In this document: positions 19,601 to 28,012 of the stretch, one piece after another
How positions within the stretch are numbered: the first letter of the stretch is position 1
How the letters are laid out: the number at the start of each line of letters is the position of its first letter
Source of the DNA: Oceanobacter sp. 1_MG-2023
Lineage (GTDB): Bacteria; Pseudomonadota; Gammaproteobacteria; Pseudomonadales; Oceanobacteraceae
Assembly: GCF_030689025.1 (NCBI RefSeq)
Contig: NZ_JAUYWA010000020.1
Span: forward strand, 1 to 64,000
Direction of reading: 5' to 3'
DNA: 64,000 bases
Made by a program: the position numbers and the translations under genes
Notes under the pieces: model-generated
Seen by the model: the letters and a program-made list of their open reading frames with translations, nothing else
Database searches by the model: none
Told to the model about the DNA's origin: nothing

Positions 19601-20832
19601 AGTTCGCGCCGGGTATGTACCGAGGTGCTGATGTCGCGCAGTATCCAGACGATGCCATCAAGCTGCTGATCGCGATACAGCGGGTAATGGCTCTGCTCCA
19701 TGATGCGTGATTCTCCATCAAGGCTAGCCGTCAGGGTACGGCCTTTGTCGTGCAGGTGTGCCAGCTCCTGAACACTCAGCCCATGGGCCCACAAGGCTTG
19801 TGGGTGTGGCCAGATCGCCGCGAGAGTGTGGCCTTTAAGCAAGGTATAACCATTTTGTGCCAGCAGCTCACTGGCCCGGTGATTGACATAGTTCACTTCA
19901 CCGTTGGCATCGGTAGAAATCAGGGCATCTTCGATTGACTGCAGTACCCGATTGGCCCGTTCTTCCGCTTGCTGGCGCTGGGTATCGGCTTGGGTCGCAG
20001 CCTGCTCCGCCTGCTGCACCGAACGACGAAACGCCCATACCGAAGAAATCAGTATCAAAATCAGCAATAGCGGGGCGAGCAAATAGCCGGTCAGATGATG
20101 CTTCAGATCCTCCGGCAACGGGAAGGCCACGACAGACCAATGCGTGCCGGGAATCGCCTGTTGTACCAATGGGCTGGTCGGAGGATGGCTGATCTGGCGA
20201 TGGCTTTCAGCGTACGGCGCCAGGGTATCGATCAGCCGGAGCGTAATGCCGGGGTTGCCGCTGGGTAAAATATGACCACGGAAACGGTCCAGCGAGTGGC
20301 GGCTGATAACCCGATAAGACTGTCCAGAACGATGGCACCAGGACTGCAGATAAAGCTGCTGGTCGACTCGATAGGGTTGTGTCAGCAAGGGCGAGTCCGG
20401 CTGTTCTGCCAATGTCAGCAGATGATTGTGATCCAGTAGCGGCCCCATTTGTTGCACATAAACCAGCGGCTGCGTGGTCGTCACCATGGCGATGGCTTCC
20501 AGCGAAGGCGTTAATGCTGTCAGCTGGTCGAGGTCAGTGCTGTGATTTGGGAGCGTCTTGTGGGTACTGGCTGAGGTTGGAGGAGTGGCAGATATCTGCC
20601 CACTTACACTGCATTGTAACGGCGTATACGCCAACAACAGCGAATGCATGACCGTGGCTTGTTGCTGCACCAGCGTGGTGGCATTGGTGAGTAATCGCTT
20701 ACGGTCGGCGTGCACATGCTGGAACACATTGAAGACAACAATCGCCACCATGATGATCAATGAGGGAAGAAAAAAATAATGTAGGCGCGTTGCTGGTCGC
20801 ACGGAATGGCCTGCTGGGTCATGATGCTGCAT
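16696..20832 (-). CDS. membrane-anchored multi-PAS GGDEF-EAL protein
   Basis: A 1378-residue cyclic-di-GMP enzyme. Two membrane segments (about 15-38 and 246-266) bracket a periplasmic sensor region of about 200 residues with no obvious family. About five PAS/PAC units follow (roughly 295-925), then a GGDEF domain with an intact GGDEF site and an EAL domain with EALLRWHHP, DDFGTGYSSL and the distal EGIE. Both catalytic cores look active, so it could make or break c-di-GMP. The inhibitory site before GGDEF reads KSGD instead of RxxD, suggesting weak or absent product inhibition. It stands alone on the minus strand, 115 bases from glyA; the ligand is unknown. Confidence 0.92.
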   Translation of the reverse strand: MQHHDPAGHSVRPATRLHYFFLPSLIIMVAIVVFNVFQHVHADRKRLLTNATTLVQQQATVMHSLLLAYTPLQCSVSGQISATPPTSASTHKTLPNHSTDLDQLTALTPSLEAIAMVTTTQPLVYVQQMGPLLDHNHLLTLAEQPDSPLLTQPYRVDQQLYLQSWCHRSGQSYRVISRHSLDRFRGHILPSGNPGITLRLIDTLAPYAESHRQISHPPTSPLVQQAIPGTHWSVVAFPLPEDLKHHLTGYLLAPLLLILILISSVWAFRRSVQQAEQAATQADTQRQQAEERANRVLQSIEDALISTDANGEVNYVNHRASELLAQNGYTLLKGHTLAAIWPHPQALWAHGLSVQELAHLHDKGRTLTASLDGESRIMEQSHYPLYRDQQLDGIVWILRDISTSVHTRRELERSRQRYMSLFEESGVAHWLLDIAEFHNSLDSLSIINVNQAAIALAGASSRSQLQRQFRQLFTDDRHAFLDAVQQSRQEQSRFTHTQVAITRFDGQQRELSIHFSPGFEHKLMVSLIDVTEEKRAAERAREQENFWAAVMAAMPDTVFVADLDDQLEPAIIYRNRSGSETLGYPALADNDGCCDWLLYASDEEKQRCHQALTVLRTLPPGKAHIICLQCRHHDGSTRLIRFELTPFRYDQNGNVNSYIGTARDVTDDRAKQQQTIESEARYRMVAENMTDVIWATDSHMKLNFVSTSVHRLLGYQPDELLKLGIDVIFSLRDIRSLQLDLRQALQTATNNPDLHHNLLQKDIQATTRDGERRLLNIQASMIRNPDGSTQGITGICRDVTEERRNEQELLLAADVFENTNEAIIVADDNFRVVKVNRSFTQITGFPAHEIIGKTPDHLVAPEHRNNHYMHDIIETLVVDNYWQGELKYRCMSGETRTSWTGISIIRDPQHEIQSLTIIMSDITERKANEERIHHLAYYDPLTGLANRAQMHERLEALMHKTSHHNSHLSLLFIDLDRFKPINDSLGHPAGDKVLIEVAERLRQCVKSGDMVCRMGGDEFTIGLAFDNTNHDVVTIPQRVAERILKELNQPYYIGKHQLFLSASIGIATYPNDGDSVIELLKNADMAMYHAKDAGRNNLQFYNAAMNRQAVERMELENDLHQVLQKQELYLLFQPQYDSRTLRAVGVEALLRWHHPVRGEVLPQEFVPILEDTGLIGPVGCWVLEQACLKMAGWLELGLSIQLIAVNVSARQFKYPGFVDEVKQALQKSGISPHHLELELTESALIDDIDFTLSVLHELRALGVRISIDDFGTGYSSLNYLKQFPVDILKVDRSFIQNLPTNRDDAQITRTIIAMAHNLGLGVIAEGIENCEQLAFLIEARCETLQGYLLSVPVTADELEARMTDQPVCSLKAIERDSV

Positions 20833-20866
20833 GAATCTGATCTCTGCTCATTATTCTGACAGATAA

Positions 20867-20904
20867 GAAACCGGAGCGGTTTCTGCACACCCGGTCACTG
20901 GGTG
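20867..20904. other. two adjacent short hairpins upstream of ettA
   Basis: GAAACCG-GAG-CGGTTTC (20867-20883) is followed by CACCC-N7-GGGTG (20888-20904), in the spacer between the GGDEF-EAL gene and ettA. They may structure the ettA leader or simply be chance; there is no T-run after them. Confidence 0.3.
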
Positions 20905-20984
20905 CGTGGATCGTGTTGTCGCTGATTGCCATTCACGGTGGATTTCAGTAGTTTGGCGCAGCATTTTCAGTTAAAGGTTTCACC

Positions 20985-22646
20985 ATGGCACAGTATGTAT
21001 TTACGATGAACCGTCTGGGCAAGATTGTACCGCCCAAGCGTCAGATTCTGCGCGATATCTCACTATCTTTTTTCCCGGGTGCCAAAATTGGTGTGCTCGG
21101 CCTGAATGGTTCCGGTAAGTCGACCCTGTTAAAAATCATGGCAGGTATTGACCAGGATTTTATTGGCGAAGCGCGTCCACAGCCCGACCTGAATATTGGC
21201 TACCTGCCCCAGGAGCCGGAACTGGACCCGGCCAAAGACGTCAGAGGCAATGTTGAAGACGGCCTCAGCGAACTGATGAACGCCAAGGCCGAACTGGATG
21301 CCGTATACGCCGCCTACGCCGAGCCGGATGCCGACTTTGACGCCCTGGCCAAAAAACAGGGCCAGCTTGAAGCCCTGATCGAAGCGGCTGACGGCCATGA
21401 CAGCGACCGCCAGATGGAAATTGCCGCCGATGCGCTGCGACTGCCACCCTGGGATGCTGATGTTACCAAATTGTCAGGAGGAGAGCGCCGTCGTGTTGCC
21501 CTGTGCCGTCTGTTGATGTCAAAACCCGACATGCTGTTACTGGACGAACCCACCAACCACCTGGATGCAGAATCCGTCGGCTGGCTGGAGAAATTCCTGG
21601 AAGAATACCCTGGCACCGTGGTAGCAATTACCCACGATCGTTATTTCCTCGACAATTGTGCCGAATGGATTCTGGAGCTGGATCGCGGCCATGGTATTCC
21701 TTACGAAGGTAACTACACCACCTGGCTGGAAGCCAAAGAGAAACGCCTGGAGCAAGAAAAGAAAGAAGAAGATGCCCATGCCAAGGCCATCAAACACGAG
21801 CTGGAATGGGTGCGACAAGGTGCCAAAGGACGTCAGTCCAAATCCAAGGCACGTCTGGCCCGATTCGAGGAAATGAACTCCCGCGAATTCCAGACCCGCA
21901 ACGAAACCAACGAAATCTACATCCCGCCTGGCCCACGTTTGGGTGACAAGGTGATCGAATTCCATAATGTGACCAAGGCTTACGGTGATCGCGTTCTGAT
22001 TGATGACCTCAGCTTTACCGTACCCGCGGGTGCGATCGTCGGGATCGTTGGGGGTAATGGAGCGGGTAAATCCACCCTGTTCCGTATGATTGCCGGGACA
22101 GAGCAACCCGATAGCGGCGAAGTGGTTATGGGCGACAGCGTCAAACTGGCCTTTGTAGAACAGCTGCGTGACGAGCTGGACGACAGCAAAAGCGTCTGGG
22201 AAGCCATCTCTGGCGGTCTGGATATGCTGACCATCAATGGCAAGGAATACCCCAGTCGCTCTTACATTGGCCGCTTTAATTTCAAGGGCGGAGACCAGCA
22301 AAAACGGGTTGGAGACCTTTCCGGTGGTGAACGTGGCCGCCTGCAGCTGGCCCATACCCTGAAACAGGGAGCCAACGTTCTGTTGCTGGACGAACCGTCC
22401 AACGACCTCGATGTAGAAACCTTGCGCGCACTGGAAGAAGCCGTACTGGCCTTCCCCGGAGCCGTGATGGTGGTATCCCACGATCGCTGGTTCCTCGACC
22501 GTATCGCCACTCATATCATGGCGTATGAAGGTGATTCAAAAGTCAGCTTTTTTGAAGGCAACTACACTGAATACGAAGCCGATCGGAAGAAACGCCTGGG
22601 TGCCGACGCAGCGCCAAAACGTATGAAATACAAGCGTTTGGCGTAA
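20985..22646 (+). CDS. ettA: energy-dependent translational throttle protein EttA (ABC-F)
   Basis: Cytosolic ABC-F ATPase that binds the ribosomal E site and gates entry into elongation according to the ADP/ATP ratio. It has two ABC domains with Walker [10 protein letters not shown] (about 43-51) and GGNGAGKST (about 354-362), signature loops LSGGERRRV and LSGGERGRL, and between them the charged P-site tRNA-interaction linker containing [18 protein letters not shown]. Length 553 residues matches the EttA class. The ATG is preceded by AAAGG. A strong terminator follows. Confidence 0.95.
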   Translation: MAQYVFTMNRLGKIVPPKRQILRDISLSFFPGAKIGVLGLNGSGKSTLLKIMAGIDQDFIGEARPQPDLNIGYLPQEPELDPAKDVRGNVEDGLSELMNAKAELDAVYAAYAEPDADFDALAKKQGQLEALIEAADGHDSDRQMEIAADALRLPPWDADVTKLSGGERRRVALCRLLMSKPDMLLLDEPTNHLDAESVGWLEKFLEEYPGTVVAITHDRYFLDNCAEWILELDRGHGIPYEGNYTTWLEAKEKRLEQEKKEEDAHAKAIKHELEWVRQGAKGRQSKSKARLARFEEMNSREFQTRNETNEIYIPPGPRLGDKVIEFHNVTKAYGDRVLIDDLSFTVPAGAIVGIVGGNGAGKSTLFRMIAGTEQPDSGEVVMGDSVKLAFVEQLRDELDDSKSVWEAISGGLDMLTINGKEYPSRSYIGRFNFKGGDQQKRVGDLSGGERGRLQLAHTLKQGANVLLLDEPSNDLDVETLRALEEAVLAFPGAVMVVSHDRWFLDRIATHIMAYEGDSKVSFFEGNYTEYEADRKKRLGADAAPKRMKYKRLA

Positions 22647-22685
22647 TTCGTTCCAGAATACCGGCACCTGCCTGCCGGTAAAATC

Positions 22686-22712
22686 AAGCCGCTTGATTGA
22701 GCGGCTTTTTTA
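22686..22712 (+). terminator. ettA intrinsic terminator
   Basis: AAGCCGCT-TGATTG-AGCGGCTT stem followed by T residues, 40 bases after the ettA stop. A weaker hairpin (22660-22679) lies just before it. Confidence 0.9.
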
Positions 22713-22993
22713 AGCATTTTAAACACGATAAACGCTTCTCTGGTGACAGGTTTTTTCAGGATTAATGGAGAGCGTGGATCGCAGGTGCTCTTGAGCGGCG
22801 GCACAATGTCGCAGTAAAGGAGCCGGATGCGCTTTTATCGTGCCCCGGCCCCGAACAGCAAACACTGGCATCACAGAATCGTATGACTCTCTGGCGCTAT
22901 GACGGTAGCATGGTGCAATGCCACTAGCCGCTACGGTTAATGCTCTCGTTTTATTCTTCCGTTTTTGATTCAGGTTAATTCAAGCAATGCATC
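22713..22993. other. intergenic region upstream of the dnaT-like gene
   Basis: About 280 bases with no convincing ORF, RNA gene or strong repeat. It should contain the promoter of the dnaT-like/P-like pair; no clear sigma-70 motif stands out. Confidence 0.4.
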
Positions 22994-24175
22994 ATGAGTA
23001 ATCACCCTCTGTTCAACGATTATTCCATCCCTTTGTCTGTGACGCTGGCCGCCACGATCGGGCTGGAAGATGCAGTCTTACTGACGATTATCAACCAGGC
23101 TGCGATATTACAGCCCGACAGCCACCATCAGGGTATCCGGCTGGCGCGTGATACCGTGCGCCAGCAACTGCCTTTTTGGGATGATGTGACGATTCGCCGT
23201 ACGCTGGCAAGCCTGGTAGACAAGGGGCTTATTCGCTTGCATGGCCCGATGTACCCGGAAAGCGTTGAACTGGTACTGAGTTTTGAACACAGCCAGTCGG
23301 CCGCTGCAGCACCGGCCCGACCTCTGGGTGGTGCTAGCGCAGTACCGATGGCACAGGGAATACCAGCCGCCCATGCTCACCACAGCATTGGCCAGGATTG
23401 GCAGCCCAGTGCGGATACACTGACCCGACTGCAACAGCATGGTATTCCGGCCAGTTTTATTTGGGCCCAGCGGGATGTCTTTTTATTACAAGGGCAAGAG
23501 CAAGGGGCTAACCGGAACGACTGGAATACCCGCTTTTTCCGCTTCGTCAAAAAACAGTGGGTATACGCCCAGAACGACGCCGAACGTCAACGGCTGCAGC
23601 AAGAAGGCCAGCTGAACCGCAGTGGTTTCAGTGTTGCCAGTGACGAAGCCGCTCCCATTGGCCATCAGTGGCGCCCCAGTGAAGATGCCTTGCAGATATT
23701 GCAACGTTCCGGGATTGAACAGCAGTTTATTGATGATGCCGTGGCGGAATTTATCCTGTACTGGCGTGAGCGGGGCGATGCGCTAAAAACCTGGAACAGC
23801 AAGTTTATCCAGCACATTCGTCAGCAATGGGCGCGTTATTCGGCGGCGGTGGAACATTCGACCGTACCCTTGCCGATTCCCAGCGACTGGCAACCCTCGA
23901 GCGACTGTTACGATATTCTCTCCATGGCACATATCGACCCGCAATTTGCCCGTGAACGGGTAGCCGAATTTGTGCTTTACTGGCGTGATTCCCGTCAGGT
24001 ACACAACAGCTGGAACAGCCGCTTCTTGCAATACATCAAACAGCAATGGGCGCGGCAGCTGTCACAACCGACCCCGTCGACAACATCAGGAGGCAAGAAT
24101 GGACAAGCAGCTGCTGAACCGGACTACACAACAGTTGAAGCAAGTTTGCGCCGACTCAACGACACCAGCTGGTGA
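22994..24175 (+). CDS. DnaT-like protein with three DnaT single-strand-binding domains
   Basis: A 393-residue protein. The N-terminal part (1-100) looks like a winged-helix replication-initiator/DnaD-type domain (DVTIRRTLASLVDKGLIRLHG). It is followed by three tandem copies, near 130-195, 217-280 and 293-360, of a unit of the pattern W.PS.D.L..L...GI...F......F...W......WN..F...V...W. This is the DnaT C-terminal ssDNA-binding domain; E. coli DnaT has one. The next gene begins inside its 3' end. A role in primosome or helicase loading is inferred from the domain and its neighbour; no essential-gene context is visible. Confidence 0.8.
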   Translation: MSNHPLFNDYSIPLSVTLAATIGLEDAVLLTIINQAAILQPDSHHQGIRLARDTVRQQLPFWDDVTIRRTLASLVDKGLIRLHGPMYPESVELVLSFEHSQSAAAAPARPLGGASAVPMAQGIPAAHAHHSIGQDWQPSADTLTRLQQHGIPASFIWAQRDVFLLQGQEQGANRNDWNTRFFRFVKKQWVYAQNDAERQRLQQEGQLNRSGFSVASDEAAPIGHQWRPSEDALQILQRSGIEQQFIDDAVAEFILYWRERGDALKTWNSKFIQHIRQQWARYSAAVEHSTVPLPIPSDWQPSSDCYDILSMAHIDPQFARERVAEFVLYWRDSRQVHNSWNSRFLQYIKQQWARQLSQPTPSTTSGGKNGQAAAEPDYTTVEASLRRLNDTSW

Positions 24176-24746
24176 AGGGCAAAAAGCCGCCAACACCGAG
24201 CAGAAATCGGCCTTGAACCAAATGTTTGAGCTGTTTCGTTTCAACTACCACAACCAGTTTCTCAAAGCCTTTCCCGATGCCGCGACCCTGATCACTGCCA
24301 AGCGCTTGTGGTCCCGGCTGCTGGTGGATTACCCGGCCAGTACGATCCTGGCGGCCGCGGAGCGCGCCGTTAAGGAATCCAGCTATTTGCCCAATGTCCA
24401 TGAAGTGATTTCTCGTTGTGACCTGGCAGGGGAGTTGGGCGTACCGGATGCTCATGCCGCGTATATTGAAGCCTGCCGGGCGCCTTCGCCGAAAAAAACC
24501 TTCGCCTGGAGTCACCCGGTGGTGTATTTCGCCGGACGGGCCAGTGACTGGTTTTTTCTTGCCAATAATGCGGAATACAAAGCCTTTCCGGTATTCAAAC
24601 GTAACTACGACCTGCTATTGCAGCGGCTGCAACAGGGCGAGGATATTCAGCTGACCATTGAGAAAGCACTGCCAGAAACCAGCGAACGGCCATTGGCGCG
24701 TCAGCAACAGCAAGAAAAACTGCAGCAGCTGAAATCCTTGCTGTGA
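24099..24746 (+). CDS. replication protein P-like helicase loader
   Basis: A 215-residue protein resembling the phage lambda replication protein P family: NQMFELFRFNYHNQFLKAFP, then a helical core with TAKRLWSRLLVDYP and YLPNVHEVISRC. Lambda P recruits DnaB helicase. The frame is open from 23970, but the true start is the ATG at 24099, five bases after a perfect AGGAGG. It therefore overlaps the dnaT-like gene by 77 bases in another frame, so the two are translationally linked. No other phage genes are nearby, so this appears to be a resident chromosomal module; its exact function is inferred. Confidence 0.75.
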   Translation: MDKQLLNRTTQQLKQVCADSTTPAGEGQKAANTEQKSALNQMFELFRFNYHNQFLKAFPDAATLITAKRLWSRLLVDYPASTILAAAERAVKESSYLPNVHEVISRCDLAGELGVPDAHAAYIEACRAPSPKKTFAWSHPVVYFAGRASDWFFLANNAEYKAFPVFKRNYDLLLQRLQQGEDIQLTIEKALPETSERPLARQQQQEKLQQLKSLL

Positions 24747-24839
24747 TGTGGTTGTTTCAGAGTGTTTCAGGATGTATTTGTTGTAGCCAAGAAAAACCCT
24801 GAAATATCTTCTGGAAATAAATAGACGTTACCGTACTTG

Positions 24840-25553
24840 TTACGCCGTTTTTTCTCTAACATAAATATGTACATTAGAGGATTCATCACCAAATTTCCGT
24901 TCCTGAAACTCCAGGTAAATCAACGATCTAACCAGTTTTCCGAGTTTTTCAAAACCATAATTTCTTGGATCAAACGAGGGTGTTTTCTTATTGATATATC
25001 CTCCAACCGCTGATAACGGTGACCAGCCATCATCTTTGGATACAGCGTTAACTGCATCGATAATAATTCTTTTTAATTCCGGGTTGCCGGATTCATCCTT
25101 GGCGTTTTGATGTTCAGATTTTCTTAACACTTCTGTATATACAAATTTGTCACATGCGGCTACAAATGGCTCTGGTGTTTTCTTTTCGCCAAAACCATAT
25201 ACAACCAATCCACTTTCGCGAATCCTGTTCGCCAGCCTGGTGAAATCACTATCAGAAGAAATCAGGCAAAAACCATCAAGCCTTCCCTCGTGTAACAGAT
25301 CCATTGCATCAATAATCAGAGATGAATCCGTGGAGTTTTTACCTTGTGTGTAACTGAACTGCTGTATTGGTTGGATCGCGTACTTGTGAAGGTGTGGCTT
25401 CCAGCTTTTCAGATTGGTTGTCGTCCAATCTCCATATGCTCGTTTCACACTGGCTACACCAAATTTTGATATTTCCGCCAATAGTTCTTCGCAGATTGCA
25501 GCCTGGGCATTGTCGGCATCAATGAGTACAGCCAACCTATCGTTTTCTGACAT
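24840..25553 (-). CDS. NYN-domain nuclease with C-terminal OST-HTH/LOTUS domain
   Basis: A 237-residue protein. Residues 1-150 form a NYN (PIN-like, LabA/DUF88) domain with the acidic metal residues in LIDADN (Asp12, Asp14) and CLISSDSDF near 96-104. A C-terminal domain of about 75 residues (158-232), starting LKRIIIDAVNAVSKDDGWSP, matches the OST-HTH/LOTUS RNA-binding fold. Such proteins are predicted RNases with unknown targets. It is convergent with the replication pair and has lower GC than its neighbours, so it may be a transferred gene. Confidence 0.88.
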   Translation of the reverse strand: MSENDRLAVLIDADNAQAAICEELLAEISKFGVASVKRAYGDWTTTNLKSWKPHLHKYAIQPIQQFSYTQGKNSTDSSLIIDAMDLLHEGRLDGFCLISSDSDFTRLANRIRESGLVVYGFGEKKTPEPFVAACDKFVYTEVLRKSEHQNAKDESGNPELKRIIIDAVNAVSKDDGWSPLSAVGGYINKKTPSFDPRNYGFEKLGKLVRSLIYLEFQERKFGDESSNVHIYVREKTA

Positions 25554-25889
25554 TCTTCTTGTCCTTTCTGTTTAGCCGTTTTGTTTCTTCGAATGCGCAT
25601 TTTTCAAGTAGCCTTGACACGTAAAACGACAGTACGCCAAGGCAATGCTTTATCATTCAGCTATTCAAGCTAGCAGCCACTGAAAAAACGCGCAACCTCT
25701 GTTCTGGTTGAATACCCAGTGACCTGTCCCTGTAAACGCCCCTGTAAATTTATCAGGGTTTACAATACCGAGGCTATTCTGACCTTGGCGGAGATTGCCG
25801 CCTTCACGACAGCTTTTCCTCTTTCTCTGTTGCGGCTGGGACCTTTCAAGCTGCTTGAGCCTGTATCTGCAACACCAAACAACAGCCAT
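25554..25889. other. gene-poor region between NYN gene and symporter operon
   Basis: About 335 bases without a supportable gene. Short frames on both strands (for example plus 25719-25943) have no recognisable similarity and no good start. An imperfect inverted repeat, GTAAACGCCCCTG with CAGGGTTTAC, lies around 25732-25763. The region should contain the NYN gene's promoter; it may be remnant DNA. Confidence 0.35.
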
Positions 25890-25914
25890 AAAAAAACCCG
25901 GCCGAAGCCGGGTT
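25890..25914 (-). terminator. symporter operon intrinsic terminator
   Basis: AACCCGGC stem with a TTCG tetraloop on the minus strand (25895-25914) followed by a run of T (complement of 25891-25896), 25 bases past the symporter stop. Confidence 0.93.
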
Positions 25915-25939
25915 ATAACGAGAGTTCGTTTATCACATC

Positions 25940-27721
25940 TTAGTGATCCTGAGCGGCGCTGGCGCCTTTAGGAACACGGATGCTTTCAACCATTTCTTCA
26001 ATATGTTTCGGTACTGGTGCTGTCATGTTGGTGACAACAAAAGCAACCACAAAGTTGATCAACGCACCCAGAGCACCGAAGGCCTCAGGGGATACTCCCA
26101 GGAACCAGTTATCTGGAGTGTTTGGCAACATCTCGGTACCGGCAACAAAGAACCAGCCTTTGTAGACGAAGATATAAACCAGTGTTGAAACCAGGCCTGC
26201 CAACATACCGCTTACTGCACCGGTGTTGTTAATCTTGCTGCTGAAGATACCCATCATCAAGGCCGGGAAGATAGACGCGGCAGCCAGACCAAAGGCCAGG
26301 GCAACTACCTGAGCGGCGAAGCCAGGAGGGTTCAGGCCAAGGTAGCCTGCGACCATAATGGCACCGGCCATGGCAACACGAGCGGCCAGCAGTTCCTGTT
26401 TCTCTGTGATATTCGGCATGAAGGTGCTTTTCAGCAAATCGTGCGAGATAGCAGAGGAAATGGCCAGCAACAAACCAGCGGCTGTAGACAGTGCTGCAGC
26501 CAGACCACCGGCAGCAACCAGAGCGATTACCCAGTTAGGCAGGTTAGCGATTTCAGGGTTGGCCAGTACCATGATGTCACGGTCAACTTTCACCATTTCA
26601 TTACCTTCCCAGCCATAAGATTCGGCTTTGGCAGCAAATTCAGGGTTTTGATCGTTGTAGTACTGGATGCGGCCATCACCGTTTTTGTCTTCAAACTGCA
26701 GCAGACCAGTGGTTTCCCAGTTTTTGAACCAGTCAGGACGTTCGGAGTATTCCAGGTTGGCTTGTGGATCACCAACGGCAAATTCAGGATTCTGGATGGT
26801 GTTGGTCAGGTTCAGACGAGCCATGGAGCCAACCGCAGGGGCCGTGGTGTACAGGATGGCAATAAACAGCAATGCCCAGCCTGCAGACTTACGCGCATCA
26901 GATACTTTAGGAACCGTGAAGAAGCGGATAATAACGTGAGGCAGACCGGCTGTACCAAACATCAGTGACAGGGTGTACATCATCATATTGAAGGTGCCGC
27001 CTTTCTGGGCGGTGTATTCCGCAAAGCCGAGGTCAACCAGGGTCTGGTCAAGCTTGATCAGCAGGGGAGTGCCGTCGGCAGTATCACCCATGAAACCGAG
27101 TTGTGGGATTGGGTTGCCAGTCAGGTTCAGGGAGATAAAGACCGCAGGTACGGTGTAAGCAAAGATCAGTACACAGTATTGCGCGATCTGGGTGTAGGTA
27201 ACGCCTTTCATACCGCCGAGTACGGCGTAGAAGAATACAATCGCCATACCGGAGTACAGGCCAGTTGCATAATCAACGTCGAGGAAGCGGGAGAAAGCCA
27301 CGCCGATGCCTTTCATTTGACCAATTACATAGGTCAGGGAAGCAACGATCAGGCAGACAACCGCAACGATACGGGCTGTTCTGGAGTAGTAACGATCACC
27401 AATAAAATCAGGCACGGTAAACTTGCCGAACTTGCGCAGGTAAGGTGCCAAGCACAGAGCCAGCAGTACATAACCACCGGTCCAGCCCATCAGAAAGATA
27501 GACGCGTCGTAACCTTTAAATGCAATCAGACCGGCCATGCCGATAAAAGAAGCAGCAGACATCCAATCAGCACCGGTTGCCATACCGTTAGCGACCGGGT
27601 GAACACCGCCGCCAGCAGAGTAGAATTCGCCAGTAGTACCCGCTCGGGCCCAAACTGCAATACCCATATACAGGGCAAACGTAAGACCTACAACAATGTA
27701 GGTTAAGGTCGTGAGATCCAT
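25940..27721 (-). CDS. sodium:solute symporter, VC_2705 subfamily (ActP-like)
   Basis: A 593-residue inner-membrane transporter with about 13 membrane segments. YSAGGGVHPVANGMATGADWMSAASFIG (31-60 region) is the SSS-family signature of acetate/monocarboxylate-type symporters, and the adjacent DUF4212 small subunit defines the VC_2705 subfamily. A hydrophilic loop at about 305-395 carries DKNGDGRIQYYN (345-356), which matches an EF-hand calcium loop at positions 1, 3, 5, 6 and 8, with Asn instead of Glu at 12. The substrate is probably a short carboxylate; calcium sensing is speculation. Confidence 0.9.
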   Translation of the reverse strand: MDLTTLTYIVVGLTFALYMGIAVWARAGTTGEFYSAGGGVHPVANGMATGADWMSAASFIGMAGLIAFKGYDASIFLMGWTGGYVLLALCLAPYLRKFGKFTVPDFIGDRYYSRTARIVAVVCLIVASLTYVIGQMKGIGVAFSRFLDVDYATGLYSGMAIVFFYAVLGGMKGVTYTQIAQYCVLIFAYTVPAVFISLNLTGNPIPQLGFMGDTADGTPLLIKLDQTLVDLGFAEYTAQKGGTFNMMMYTLSLMFGTAGLPHVIIRFFTVPKVSDARKSAGWALLFIAILYTTAPAVGSMARLNLTNTIQNPEFAVGDPQANLEYSERPDWFKNWETTGLLQFEDKNGDGRIQYYNDQNPEFAAKAESYGWEGNEMVKVDRDIMVLANPEIANLPNWVIALVAAGGLAAALSTAAGLLLAISSAISHDLLKSTFMPNITEKQELLAARVAMAGAIMVAGYLGLNPPGFAAQVVALAFGLAAASIFPALMMGIFSSKINNTGAVSGMLAGLVSTLVYIFVYKGWFFVAGTEMLPNTPDNWFLGVSPEAFGALGALINFVVAFVVTNMTAPVPKHIEEMVESIRVPKGASAAQDH

Positions 27722-27748
27722 TATTGATTCCTCAGCTATTTATTTTTA

Positions 27749-28012
27749 TTAGTCGTCAACGCCGAATTCACGGTCGAGATCACGCATTTTTTTAGCGTAA
27801 TAAAATACGATTGCTAGGAACACGTAGATTGAACCTTGCTGTGCAAACCAGAACCCCAAGCCGACACCACCCACCGGGATATTGTCGAGTAATGGCCGTA
27901 GCAAAATACCGAATCCATATGAACAGACAGCCCAGATAACCAGCAGCACCTTCATCAAGTTGATGTTTCTGCGCCAGTAGGCTTTTTTATCGTCTTCAGA
28001 CTTGAAAGACAT
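27749..28012 (-). CDS. DUF4212 sodium:solute symporter small subunit
   Basis: An 87-residue protein with two membrane helices (about 19-38 and 53-72) and a charged C-terminus (KKMRDLDREFGVDD). This is the small partner (TIGR03647-type) always found before VC_2705-class symporters; here it is 27 bases upstream of it. A strong AGGAGG-type ribosome binding site lies at about 28015-28022. Confidence 0.93.
   Translation of the reverse strand: MSFKSEDDKKAYWRRNINLMKVLLVIWAVCSYGFGILLRPLLDNIPVGGVGLGFWFAQQGSIYVFLAIVFYYAKKMRDLDREFGVDD

Noticed and set aside
21537..22514. 325-codon minus-strand frame opposite ettA
   Set aside because: Antisense to the ABC-F coding region; composition follows the reverse of ettA codons and no family is recognised.
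22994..24746. Prophage remnant
   Set aside because: A P-like replication protein suggests phage, but no integrase, repressor, structural gene or attachment repeat is present nearby.
25719..25943. Small plus-strand gene in the NYN-symporter spacer
   Set aside because: It runs through the symporter terminator and has no recognisable domain or ribosome binding site.
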